In this document: piece after piece, positions 1 to 5,699 of the stretch
Layout of the letters: the number at the start of each line of letters is the position of its first letter
How positions within the stretch are numbered: the first letter of the stretch is position 1
Assembly: GCA_937894775.1 (NCBI GenBank)
Contig: CALAXC010000148.1
Coordinates: 1-7,251 of the forward strand
DNA length: 7,251 bases
Reading direction: 5' to 3'
Source of the DNA: an uncultured Clostridia bacterium
Lineage (GTDB): Bacteria > Bacillota > Clostridia > Oscillospirales > CAG-272
The notes under the pieces: model-generated
The model's database searches: none
Seen by the model: only the letters and a program-made list of their open reading frames with translations
Told to the model about the DNA's origin: nothing
Position numbers and translations under genes: made by a program

Positions 1-1
1 G

Positions 2-214
2 CCCCTTACCGCCATCAGTTATGACGAGTACAACAAGCCCTATGTGCTTCTGGCGGACGGGGAAAGCTACCGGCAGCAGCCGATCACCCTCGGGGTGAGC
101 GACGGCACCAACGTGGAGGTGCTCACCGGCCTTGCCGATGGGGAGACCGTCTACTACCTCAGCAACGATCTGGCGCGGTTCTTTGCCATGCGTATGGGCA
201 TGATGGGGCAGTGA
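2..214 (+). CDS. RND/HlyD-type efflux adaptor subunit, 3' end only
   Basis: The frame is open from the window edge to TGA at 212-214, giving about 70 residues. The visible peptide contains GVSDGTNVEVLTGLADGETV, the beta-barrel and membrane-proximal pattern at the C-terminal end of periplasmic or extracytoplasmic adaptor proteins of MacA/HlyD-type efflux pumps. Such adaptors link an ABC or RND transporter to its export path. The tail after it is Met-rich (RFFAMRMGMMGQ). The next frame starts 2 bases after the stop and begins as a MacB-like ATPase, the usual partner, which supports the call. This stretch is clearly GC-rich (38 of 60 bases at 121-180), unlike everything after about 430. The N-terminus lies outside the window. 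The family assignment is by motif recognition and is fairly secure; the transported substrate is unknown. Confidence 0.8.
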   Translation, partial: PLTAISYDEYNKPYVLLADGESYRQQPITLGVSDGTNVEVLTGLADGETVYYLSNDLARFFAMRMGMMGQ

Positions 215-216
215 CC

Positions 217-528
217 ATGGAGAACGAATTTTTCCGTATGACGGGCATCTGCAAATCCTACCGCATGGGGGATGAGTGGCAGCCCGTGCTCAAAAACGTG
301 GATCTGTCCATCGAAAAAGGCGAGTTCCTGAGCATTCTGGGCCCCAGCGGTTCGGGCAAGAGCACGCTCATGAACATGCTTTCAGGTATCTACTTCCCCG
401 ATGAAGGTCAGATCTTCATCGACGGCGAAGAAGTTACTGCTGAAGATATTGCCAAGGCAACAGGCACTATCAACTACGAAATCGTATGCGCTTTCGGACA
501 GAGACTGCCGAAGGTTTACGTGTATTAA
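217..528 (+). pseudogene. Chimeric frame: MacB-like ABC ATPase N-terminus joined to alanine racemase C-terminus
   Basis: The frame encodes 103 residues from ATG 217, which has GGGG 8 bases upstream; a GTG at 211 is a less likely start. Residues 1-54 are the N-terminus of a MacB/LolD-type ATPase with Walker A GPSGSGKST at 42-50. Residues 55-73 (SGIYFPDEGQIFIDGEEV) still read as ABC ATPase. From about residue 74 the protein becomes AEDIAKATGTINYEIVCAFG and then QRLPKVYVY, the C-terminal end of alanine racemase, whose hallmark is the GTINYE...R.P.VY block. Q-loop, ABC signature, Walker B and H-loop are all missing, so it cannot be a working ATPase. The racemase part lacks the PLP lysine and the catalytic tyrosine, so it cannot be a racemase either. 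Base composition and codon style change inside the frame. It is either a recombination scar or an assembly chimera; in both cases the product is very probably non-functional. Confidence 0.8.
421..528 (+). pseudogene. alr: 3' remnant of alanine racemase gene
   Basis: This segment encodes the last ~30-35 residues of alanine racemase, the PLP enzyme that makes D-alanine for peptidoglycan. The block GTINYEIVC followed by R-L-P-K-V-Y is the conserved end of the C-terminal beta-domain in Firmicute Alr proteins. The left edge is uncertain. The word DGEEV (421-435) could belong to either the ABC ATPase or the racemase, and that is probably where the two sequences were joined. The stop codon is followed immediately by a strong terminator, as at a genuine gene end, so the 3' end looks native while the 5' nine-tenths of the gene is absent. 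Confidence 0.75.
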
Positions 529-530
529 AA

Positions 531-550
531 AAGAGCGGGTCACCGCTCTT
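531..550. terminator. Bidirectional rho-independent terminator
   Basis: An 8-bp stem AAGAGCGG / CCGCTCTT (531-538 with 543-550) closes a GTCA loop. It is followed by a run of T on the plus strand (to 556) and preceded by a run of A that becomes a T run on the minus strand. It lies between two convergent stops (526-528 plus, 555-557 minus) and can end both the racemase-side transcript and the long minus-strand transcript. Confidence 0.9.
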
Positions 551-554
551 TTTT

Positions 555-1052
555 TTACCAAATCTGCATCCAGCACTTGAAGTTCGCTGTTTCTCCTGCG
601 ATCTTCACAGAAAGAGTTCCTTTGATATCCTTAAGCTCGCACTGCTGCAGCATTTCCTGATTGTTGAACTGGTGCACGATCTTATCGTCAAGCTGAACTA
701 TGACCTTGAAGTTCCCTGATTCTACAGAGATGTTATCAAGGTATACAGTCACGTCTGACTTACCAATGTAATTAGTAGTATACAGCTCAGCAACTCCTGA
801 GAATTCCTTGCCCTTCACCTTAGTCATGCTAGTCATGTAATCTTCATCTTCACTTGATGGAGAAACGCTGTAGCTTGATGCGCCAAGATCCATGTTGATT
901 ATATTGTCTTTAGTTATAGTTGCCAGATTGAAATTATCCGGACCGTTCTCATCTGCGATCTCTACTCCGCAGCCTGTCAGCCCTAATGCGAAAACAAATA
1001 TCAATAATAATGTAATTATCGAATATCTGTATTTTATACTTAATATTTTCAT
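555..1052 (-). CDS. Lipoprotein of unknown function (possible separate translation from internal ATG)
   Basis: This is the alternative reading of the distal part of the fusion frame. ATG at 1052 opens a 165-residue protein with a textbook type II signal peptide: basic n-region (KILSIKYRYS), hydrophobic core ITLLLIFVFALG, and lipobox LTGC with Cys28 as the lipidation site. The mature part starts acidic and Asn/Asp/Ser-rich (DENGPDNFNL, then SPSSEDEDY) and ends in beta-rich sequence with an Asp-rich stretch (VIVQLDDKIVHQF) and a final KCWMQIW. No family was recognised. Only AAAGAG, a weak ribosome binding site, lies upstream of this ATG, which fits the original leader having been lost at the join. 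Base composition (about 43% GC at 661-720) matches the neighbouring racemase remnant rather than the CDF part. The racemase end, terminator and lipoprotein may thus be one native block. Confidence 0.65.
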   Translation of the reverse strand: MKILSIKYRYSIITLLLIFVFALGLTGCGVEIADENGPDNFNLATITKDNIINMDLGASSYSVSPSSEDEDYMTSMTKVKGKEFSGVAELYTTNYIGKSDVTVYLDNISVESGNFKVIVQLDDKIVHQFNNQEMLQQCELKDIKGTLSVKIAGETANFKCWMQIW

Positions 1053-1718
1053 TTGCTCTTTTTCAGGAAGCGTTTTATCCGTCAATTCAATCAGCGCTTG
1101 TCGAGTACGCTTAACGTATCCAAACATTAAATAAATCGCAACAAAAATACTAACTACTGGAGAAATATATTGTCCAACAGTATTATCTCGAAGCAACCAC
1201 ATTGCAAAAAGAGAAACTAATGCAACGCTATCAAATAGTAATGCTGAAAGGGCTTCAGCACAATTTGCTTTAGAAATAGAACTATTGTGAATTTTAGTGA
1301 TATTGCGTTGCTTCACGTAAAAAGCAATATCAAAGCCGACGTTTATGACCTTCAATCCTACTACGGCAATTACAAAATCGCTTGGCTGTTCGGGGAATAT
1401 GATTTCATAAACTGAAAGCCCAAGCGCAAATAATAACCCGAAAAATGCTATACCATCACAAAGCAATGAAGAAATAGCTTCTACTTTGCCTACGCCATAG
1501 TTATATTCATATCGCAAATCTTTTGTCAGTTTTTTCGAGAGAACAACTACCAAGCTAAGGCTAATAAGGTACATGAACGAGTCAAATAAATCAATAAAAA
1601 CGAGCAAGTTCCTTGAAAGAATTGCCGACACTAATATTGCGACAAATGAAGGCAATTCTGCCAAAATTTGAGCAATAGATAGATTTTGCTGTTGTTTATA
1701 ACCAGTTTTATTACCCAT
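555..1718 (-). CDS. CDF-family cation transporter membrane domain fused in frame to a lipoprotein
   Basis: The protein has 387 residues. It starts at ATG 1718, with AGGGG about 6 bases upstream and 11 bases after the EamA stop. Residues 1-222 are a cation diffusion facilitator membrane domain: roughly six TM segments (about 15-35, 40-61, 84-104, 113-134, 154-176, 184-201), the YNYGVGKVE motif (72-80) between TM2 and TM3, and the post-TM6 motif ALIELTDKTLPEKEQ. CDF proteins export Zn, Mn, Co or Fe in exchange for protons. The usual cytoplasmic metal-binding C-terminal domain is missing. At residue 223 the chain becomes MKILSIKYRYS plus a hydrophobic segment and the lipobox LTGC (Cys250), a complete lipoprotein start, continuing for 138 residues of unknown exported domain. 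The canonical TM5 HxxxD appears as AxxxD (Ala159, Asp163) by eye, and of the TM2 DxxxD only Asp46 lines up (Tyr at 50). It is therefore either an atypical CDF branch or a non-transporter. A true single protein is topologically possible, but the join looks like a fusion scar. Confidence 0.75.
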   Translation of the reverse strand: MGNKTGYKQQQNLSIAQILAELPSFVAILVSAILSRNLLVFIDLFDSFMYLISLSLVVVLSKKLTKDLRYEYNYGVGKVEAISSLLCDGIAFFGLLFALGLSVYEIIFPEQPSDFVIAVVGLKVINVGFDIAFYVKQRNITKIHNSSISKANCAEALSALLFDSVALVSLFAMWLLRDNTVGQYISPVVSIFVAIYLMFGYVKRTRQALIELTDKTLPEKEQMKILSIKYRYSIITLLLIFVFALGLTGCGVEIADENGPDNFNLATITKDNIINMDLGASSYSVSPSSEDEDYMTSMTKVKGKEFSGVAELYTTNYIGKSDVTVYLDNISVESGNFKVIVQLDDKIVHQFNNQEMLQQCELKDIKGTLSVKIAGETANFKCWMQIW

Positions 1719-1729
1719 GGTTACCCCTA

Positions 1730-2689
1730 CTAAATTTTAAAAATTTCAGAAATACCGAGCAATGCAATACCTATTATCAAGATAGCCAAACTCAAATACT
1801 GCTTTTTTGTCAAGCGTTCTTTTAAGAATATACGAGCCAATATAATTGTAACAAGACAATAAGATGACGTAATAGGTGCTGTAAGTATCGGATTGAGTGT
1901 TACGGCAAAGGTAAATGCCATCGTTCCCAAAGTATCACCAATGCCAGCACAACAACGTGTCAATTCTGTTTTCTTAAAAGGATTATATACGTGTTTTTTA
2001 ACGATAAGTAGATACAACCACACAACAACGGTAGCAACTGCAAAGCCAACACACTCAAAGAAAAAGAAATCTATATCGGGAATGCTAACTTCCGTTTCTC
2101 CGGATACCGTAACACCCATAGCCACCATAGAAGCAGCATCTACAAGATTATATACGATAGGAAAAATTAGAGCCAACGCGCCAAGGCGACGTTTCTTTTT
2201 GTTATTATCAAGGTCGATTTCCTGATTAGATAATTTTTGTTCTTGAATCCCAAGAAAAACAACGCCCACAACGATTGCAACCGTACCGATAATATCCATA
2301 ACGCCAACTTTATCAGTTAAATGAGTGCTATCTGTGAACAAGAAAAAAACGTATAAGATAATTGCGGCGATTGCCCCGTCAATATTTTCAAGTGGAGAAA
2401 CGACTGAAGCCTCAAGATGTTTTGTTCCCAAAAGCCCAAAAAACAACGCTATAACGTAAAACACGCATAAAGGGATAAGGTATAGATTATCGCCAACCAT
2501 TTTAATTGATTCTGGCAAGGTGGTAGAGCAGAAAGCCATAACAACACCCGCCAAAGCCATAACTAATCCCATCCATATAAAAGTTTTATACTGCGATAGT
2601 GTGTCTGAATGGTGTAAAGATTTTTTTAAAAGAATATCCGTAGCGCCCCACAAAACAATGCAAGACAACGTTAATAGAAACCAAATCAT
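1730..2689 (-). CDS. EamA/DMT-family transporter
   Basis: The protein has 319 residues and about ten predicted TM helices, the size and shape of the drug/metabolite transporter superfamily with two EamA repeats. The start WFLLTLSCIVLWGATDILLKK and the end of repeat 2 (NPILTAPITSSYCLVTIILA, then RIFLKERLTKKQYLSLAIL plus a Gly-rich last helix) are typical, including the conserved LxERLTxxQ loop before the final TM. Repeat 1 has the matching ASVVSPLENIDG segment. A basic/acidic cytosolic linker (DLDNNKKKRR) separates the halves. The substrate cannot be told; the family moves small metabolites, amino acids or nucleotide sugars. The start at 2689 has AAAGGA a few bases upstream and lies 2 bases after the preceding stop, so translation is probably coupled to the 120-residue protein. 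It is intact and shows nothing broken. Confidence 0.85.
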   Translation of the reverse strand: MIWFLLTLSCIVLWGATDILLKKSLHHSDTLSQYKTFIWMGLVMALAGVVMAFCSTTLPESIKMVGDNLYLIPLCVFYVIALFFGLLGTKHLEASVVSPLENIDGAIAAIILYVFFLFTDSTHLTDKVGVMDIIGTVAIVVGVVFLGIQEQKLSNQEIDLDNNKKKRRLGALALIFPIVYNLVDAASMVAMGVTVSGETEVSIPDIDFFFFECVGFAVATVVVWLYLLIVKKHVYNPFKKTELTRCCAGIGDTLGTMAFTFAVTLNPILTAPITSSYCLVTIILARIFLKERLTKKQYLSLAILIIGIALLGISEIFKI

Positions 2690-2691
2690 AT

Positions 2692-3054
2692 TTATCCTTT
2701 GCTAACTGACTTATCAATTTTATTTATTTTTTTAACAATTAATTTATGAGCGAATGCAACGATAAGCGCAACTAAGAATAATCCTGCAAAAATTTTATGG
2801 AAAACGCCAATTATTGCAAAGTATTTTATTTTAAGTACGATACCAGAAATTAACGCTAAGCCATAAGATACTCTCATGCCAATTTCAAGCGCTGGAATTT
2901 TCCAGTTCTTTTCAGTAAGAACGGTGTAAACAACTAAAGCAACTACGCCAACTACTGATAAAATGATATGCGCAGTCATACCCGTTACTTTAAGTAAACC
3001 AAGTAACACACCTATAACTAATAAAATAGGTGCAAAAATTAAATCTTTTTTCAT
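2692..3054 (-). CDS. Small 4-TM membrane protein, unknown function
   Basis: The protein has 120 residues. It starts at ATG 3054 with AAAAAGGAG 6 bases upstream. Four hydrophobic segments are visible: about 5-23, 27-46, 60-80 (after a short soluble KNWKIPALEIG loop), and 85-106. The chain ends in a basic tail (HKLIVKKINKIDKSVSKG), so N- and C-termini are probably both cytosolic. There are no catalytic or metal-binding motifs and I do not recognise the family. It sits between the 2-TM/tail protein and the EamA transporter, 33 bases and 2 bases away, in the same orientation. Like its upstream neighbours it is AT-rich. The gene appears complete and is supported by its start signal and packing in the row. 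Confidence 0.75.
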   Translation of the reverse strand: MKKDLIFAPILLVIGVLLGLLKVTGMTAHIILSVVGVVALVVYTVLTEKNWKIPALEIGMRVSYGLALISGIVLKIKYFAIIGVFHKIFAGLFLVALIVAFAHKLIVKKINKIDKSVSKG

Positions 3055-3087
3055 AAATTTCTCCTTTTTACAAAACTCAATTAAATA

Positions 3088-3612
3088 TTATAAATCATCA
3101 CTATTTTCGTTAATATAGTTTAAAAGTTCCTTTGCAACGTCCTCAGCGTTAGCAACGAACTTTAATTTAATTGTTCCGTAATTAGGCACGTTTAAAACAA
3201 TAGTACCGTAGTTAGACGAGAATTTGTGAATAATAAATTCACGCAAAAATCCCGGATGGAAAATATGTGGAACGTCTACGTCCATATAACAGTACGAAAG
3301 GTCATTAAGCGAAATTTTCGCTTCTTTTTTGCCGTGGAAATATACAAATTCACCATCAGTTTCAGCTAAAACGTTAGGTAGTTTTTTATAGACGAAATAA
3401 GGACGGATAAACGTAAAATACCCAATCAAGCCAAAAAACAACGCTATGCCAATTACAATACAAAGTATAGTTGGGTTTAAAAATAAAGTTGGGTCTAAAA
3501 TAACGATTGTAACGGGCATAACTAAAGCAAGCGCAATATAAATTACAGCATAGTATATAAGCACGAACTTTAAAAGCCCAAGTTTATCCATTTTTGTTAC
3601 GAGAGTTTTCAT
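3088..3612 (-). CDS. 2-TM protein with cytosolic beta-rich tail, unknown function
   Basis: The protein has 174 residues from ATG 3612. The ribosome binding site AAGGAG is inside the last codons of the upstream gene (QKDKE-stop) and 6 bases before the start, so the two are translationally coupled. Two TM helices (about 15-37 and 47-69) are followed by a ~100-residue soluble tail with short beta-type strands (GEFVYFHGKKEAKISLNDLS, then GTIVLNVPNYGTIKLKFV) and a final helix (NAEDVAKELLNYINE). The layout, two TMs then a strand-rich domain ending in a helix, resembles membrane-anchored bacterial PH-like domain proteins, but this is shape only. A short internal repeat NYGTI occurs twice, ten residues apart, in the last strands. 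No catalytic motif was seen. Confidence 0.7.
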   Translation of the reverse strand: MKTLVTKMDKLGLLKFVLIYYAVIYIALALVMPVTIVILDPTLFLNPTILCIVIGIALFFGLIGYFTFIRPYFVYKKLPNVLAETDGEFVYFHGKKEAKISLNDLSYCYMDVDVPHIFHPGFLREFIIHKFSSNYGTIVLNVPNYGTIKLKFVANAEDVAKELLNYINENSDDL

Positions 3613-3615
3613 GTT

Positions 3616-4296
3616 TTACTCCTTATCTTTTTGTTTTTTTGAAATTCTATCAAGCCCATAGAAACCAAAGCCCATTGCAACGAATGCAACGGATAAAATA
3701 GCAATCCACATCAAAACACCTGGAACACCTTGCGTTTCAAGGTTTACAAAGAAGTATGGATAAATAAGCGTTGTACCTGTTGGGGTTAAAATAGAAGTAT
3801 CAAAGCCTAAAATAGCGGCGTGAATTAAAAGGAATATAGCATAGCCAAGTGGAAAACTTATTGATGCTATAGGATAGCGCCAAGTAGTCTTTTTCCTTTC
3901 ATAAAATAAAAACCAATCTGCTATGTACATAAGCGGAAGAACAACGTGGAAACAAATACTACCTATTCTCCAGTTAAGTTTAGGGTCACGGTCTGCCGCC
4001 CCAGCAAGCACGAAGTTAAACACTAAAAAGGTAAGAACGATACCAAGCATACCTATAAACTTTAAAAGCGGAGTTGCGGTAACGTAACCATCTTCCTTTC
4101 TTTTAATGGTTTGTATTAACGCCACTAACATAACGCCAAAGCATAAAAAGTTGCTAAGGTTAGTAAAGTACACGTAAAAATCCCATCTAAACAATTTAAT
4201 ATCGTCAAAAATGCCTAAACAAGCAACGCTACCCACAAGTGCCAACGTGCAATAAACTGTTTGATATATTAATTGCACTGTTCTATTTTTAATCAT
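3616..4296 (-). CDS. Pr6Pr-like six-TM membrane protein
   Basis: The protein has 226 residues, starting at ATG 4296 with AAAGGAG 9 bases upstream. Six TM helices are evident. Landmarks match the Pr6Pr (predicted six-TM, FAR-17a/AIG1-like) family: FYVYFTNLSNFLCF near residues 41-54; a helix with SICFHVVLPLMYIADWFLFY, where His and Asp-Trp are in the family positions; RYPIASISFPLGYAIFLL; and a luminal-type segment LIYPYFFVNLETQGVPGV. Family members have no established bacterial role; eukaryotic relatives of the fold include serine hydrolases of lipid esters, but no such function can be asserted here. It ends with a basic tail (KKQKDKE) that holds the ribosome binding site of the next gene. It lies 39 bases downstream of lipoprotein B, with no terminator between them. 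Confidence 0.75.
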   Translation of the reverse strand: MIKNRTVQLIYQTVYCTLALVGSVACLGIFDDIKLFRWDFYVYFTNLSNFLCFGVMLVALIQTIKRKEDGYVTATPLLKFIGMLGIVLTFLVFNFVLAGAADRDPKLNWRIGSICFHVVLPLMYIADWFLFYERKKTTWRYPIASISFPLGYAIFLLIHAAILGFDTSILTPTGTTLIYPYFFVNLETQGVPGVLMWIAILSVAFVAMGFGFYGLDRISKKQKDKE

Positions 4297-4335
4297 AAAA
4301 ATTTTCTCCTTTAGGTTTTATTAAAATTCAAATTA

Positions 4336-4821
4336 TTATTTGAAAGTGTTTTCAATCGGGTCGTCGTATTCGTAATTGATAAGCCTTACTCCAAGTTCCG
4401 CAATACGCTCTACGTCATCAATCTGCTCGTCGGGATACCAAAGTTCAACTCGTATGATAGGAGTCCTATCAGCACCTTCGGGATCGCCCATAAAATACTC
4501 GGGATACATAAGAAGGCTAATAAAAATCTTTCCACCATCATCGGTATTGCATATTGGAATGATTCCGCCGTCTTGTATGTCGCCTTCGTAGCTTTCCTTC
4601 CAATTCGCGTAAGGATCTGCGTTGATGTCCCACCAATTGACGCCGTCATATTCACATACGTACACACCGGAAGCCTCCTTGACTTCCCCGTTATATTCGT
4701 AGGTTACGGTAATATTAAATCTTCCTTCCTTAACTTCGGGACGCGGCACACCAAATCCGCAGCTTGTCAAGCCGATCGAGAGCAGCAACAAAGCAATTAT
4801 TGCAACAAATATTTTTTTCAT
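4336..4821 (-). CDS. Lipoprotein B, paralogue of the upstream lipoprotein
   Basis: The protein has 161 residues from ATG 4821. A longer reading from 4866 is unlikely because GGAG sits exactly 8 bases before 4821 and MKKIFVAIIA begins a proper signal peptide there. The lipobox is LTSC with the lipidated Cys at about residue 21. The mature part shares KEGRFN..VTYE..GE.K..SGV.VCEY, then DDGGKI, then EYFMGDPEGAD, and ends INYEYDDPIENTF, all closely matching the preceding lipoprotein A. The middle is acidic and aromatic (NWWDINADPYANW), with an acidic PDEQIDDVERIAELG helix before the end. It is probably anchored outside the cytoplasmic membrane. No enzyme motif was seen and no family is recognised. 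It lies 44 bases after lipoprotein A, a tandem duplication, and is GC-richer than the Pr6Pr gene that follows. Confidence 0.85.
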   Translation of the reverse strand: MKKIFVAIIALLLLSIGLTSCGFGVPRPEVKEGRFNITVTYEYNGEVKEASGVYVCEYDGVNWWDINADPYANWKESYEGDIQDGGIIPICNTDDGGKIFISLLMYPEYFMGDPEGADRTPIIRVELWYPDEQIDDVERIAELGVRLINYEYDDPIENTFK

Positions 4822-4828
4822 TTTTAAA

Positions 4829-4834
4829 TCTCCG
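4829..4834 (-). promoter_or_regulatory. Ribosome binding site deciding the lipoprotein B start
   Basis: The minus strand reads CGGAGA here; GGAG ends 8 bases before ATG 4821. This supports the shorter start over the in-frame ATG at 4866, which would add 15 residues in front of the signal peptide and overlap the end of lipoprotein A. Confidence 0.75.
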
Positions 4835-4865
4835 TTCTGAGATATTAAACAAAAGCCTATACTCA

Positions 4866-5384
4866 TTATTTGCCAAAGGAGTTTTCGACAGGTGCATCGT
4901 AATGATATTCGATGATCTTGAGTCCGTAAAGCTCTTCTATCTCTTCGGGAGTGCCTGAGGATTCAGAGGAAAGATTATCCTCGGAAGAATGTACGATGTA
5001 CAAGCTGGGCTCAATTACCGAATCAGCAAAGCCGGGCTCGCCCATGAAGTAAGCTGCAAAAACTCCGAGGTTTAATAAGATCTCGCCACCGTCATTGGTC
5101 TCGCCTACACGTACCGTGGCATAAAAGGTGTCGTGTAAATTCTCAACACCCTCGACGGAACCCTCCCATTCTCTTCTGAAGTCTCCCCCCTCAAGAGTGA
5201 AGGAACGTCCCGCATATTCACATACGAAAACACCGGATACGGTCTTAGCCTCTCCCCACTCCTCGTAGGTGACCGAGAAATTGAATCTTCCCTCTTTGAT
5301 CTTAGGTGCAGGTTCAACCTCGCAGCTTGTAAGACAAGTGGAAAGCAAAAGAATAAGAGCAAAAATACAGAATAATTTCTTCAC
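4866..5384 (-). CDS. Lipoprotein A, first of a tandem pair
   Basis: The protein has 172 residues from a GTG start at 5384, chosen because AAAAGGAG lies 8 bases upstream and MKKLFCIFALILLLSTC makes an immediate signal peptide. The lipobox is LTSC (Cys21), followed by a short EVEPAPK linker and then the pair-specific domain. The conserved stretches shared with lipoprotein B are KEGRFN, VTYE, SGVFVCEY, NDGGEI, YFMGEPGFAD and the C-terminal IEYHYDAPVENSF. A Ser/Glu-rich insert (SSEDNLSSESSGTPEEIEEL) precedes the end and is shorter in B. It is presumably surface-anchored; the conserved soluble domain could bind a ligand or partner, but no family is recognised. It lies 27 bases downstream of the small 3-TM protein and is likely co-transcribed with it. 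This region is markedly GC-richer (32 of 60 bases at 5161-5220) than the Pr6Pr region. Confidence 0.85.
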   Translation of the reverse strand: MKKLFCIFALILLLSTCLTSCEVEPAPKIKEGRFNFSVTYEEWGEAKTVSGVFVCEYAGRSFTLEGGDFRREWEGSVEGVENLHDTFYATVRVGETNDGGEILLNLGVFAAYFMGEPGFADSVIEPSLYIVHSSEDNLSSESSGTPEEIEELYGLKIIEYHYDAPVENSFGK

Positions 5385-5392
5385 AATAAATT

Positions 5393-5400
5393 CTCCTTTT
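5393..5400 (-). promoter_or_regulatory. Ribosome binding site for the GTG-started lipoprotein A
   Basis: The minus strand reads AAAAGGAG, 8 bases before GTG 5384. It is a near-perfect Shine-Dalgarno sequence at ideal spacing and justifies a non-ATG start. Confidence 0.8.
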
Positions 5401-5411
5401 TATTTATGATC

Positions 5412-5699
5412 TTAATTGGAAAATCCTATAACAAACAAGACGGCTACAACAACAAACGTAATAGCAAAAACTATTAGTGGGATCAGCATAGACAAAGCAA
5501 TTCCAAGCATGAACTTTCGCTTTGCCTTTTTGTCTTCAGCTTTGGCAAATAAAATAATCAGCCAGATCAGCGCAGCCAAAGTAGCAACAATAGCTATTGC
5601 TATGGGGATGTACAACGAGCTGTTAGCCAACGCCATCATAAAAAGAACGTCAACGAACAACTCAGCGGCAAGCAGAATAAAATACAATACCTTTTTCAT
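5412..5699 (-). CDS. Small 3-TM membrane protein, unknown function
   Basis: The protein has 95 residues. The start ATG 5699 overlaps the prsW stop as ATGA, and GGAGGG lies 6 bases upstream, inside the end of prsW. This is strong evidence of translational coupling. Three hydrophobic segments are visible (about 4-24, 29-52, 65-92), with one charged cytosolic loop (KAEDKKAKRKF, 53-63) between the second and third. There are no conserved polar residues inside the helices and no signal peptidase site. It is not a recognisable family. Its tight coupling to a PrsW-type protease suggests a partner, regulator or substrate of that protease, which is inference from position alone. Confidence 0.75.
   Translation of the reverse strand: MKKVLYFILLAAELFVDVLFMMALANSSLYIPIAIAIVATLAALIWLIILFAKAEDKKAKRKFMLGIALSMLIPLIVFAITFVVVAVLFVIGFSN

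Noticed and set aside
486..719. Plus-strand open frame across the racemase end and the terminator.
   Set aside because: It runs through a strong hairpin and antisense to a clear lipoprotein, has no ribosome binding site, and its peptide has no recognisable pattern.
1893..2225. Plus-strand open frame opposite the EamA transporter.
   Set aside because: It is the complement of a well-supported transporter gene; composition is Thr/Ala/Lys-rich as expected from antisense of membrane codons, with no start signal.
2436..3447. A 17-base exact match (2436-2452 and 3431-3447) in the EamA gene and the 2-TM protein gene.
   Set aside because: Both encode the same hydrophobic word IALFFGL in TM helices, with a run of A; similar codon use in membrane genes explains it, and no longer repeat surrounds it.
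4410..4667. Second minus-strand frame inside lipoprotein B, and a similar one at 5105-5362 inside lipoprotein A.
   Set aside because: Both are out-of-frame shadows of paralogous lipoproteins with signal peptides; their occurrence in both copies follows from the shared sequence.
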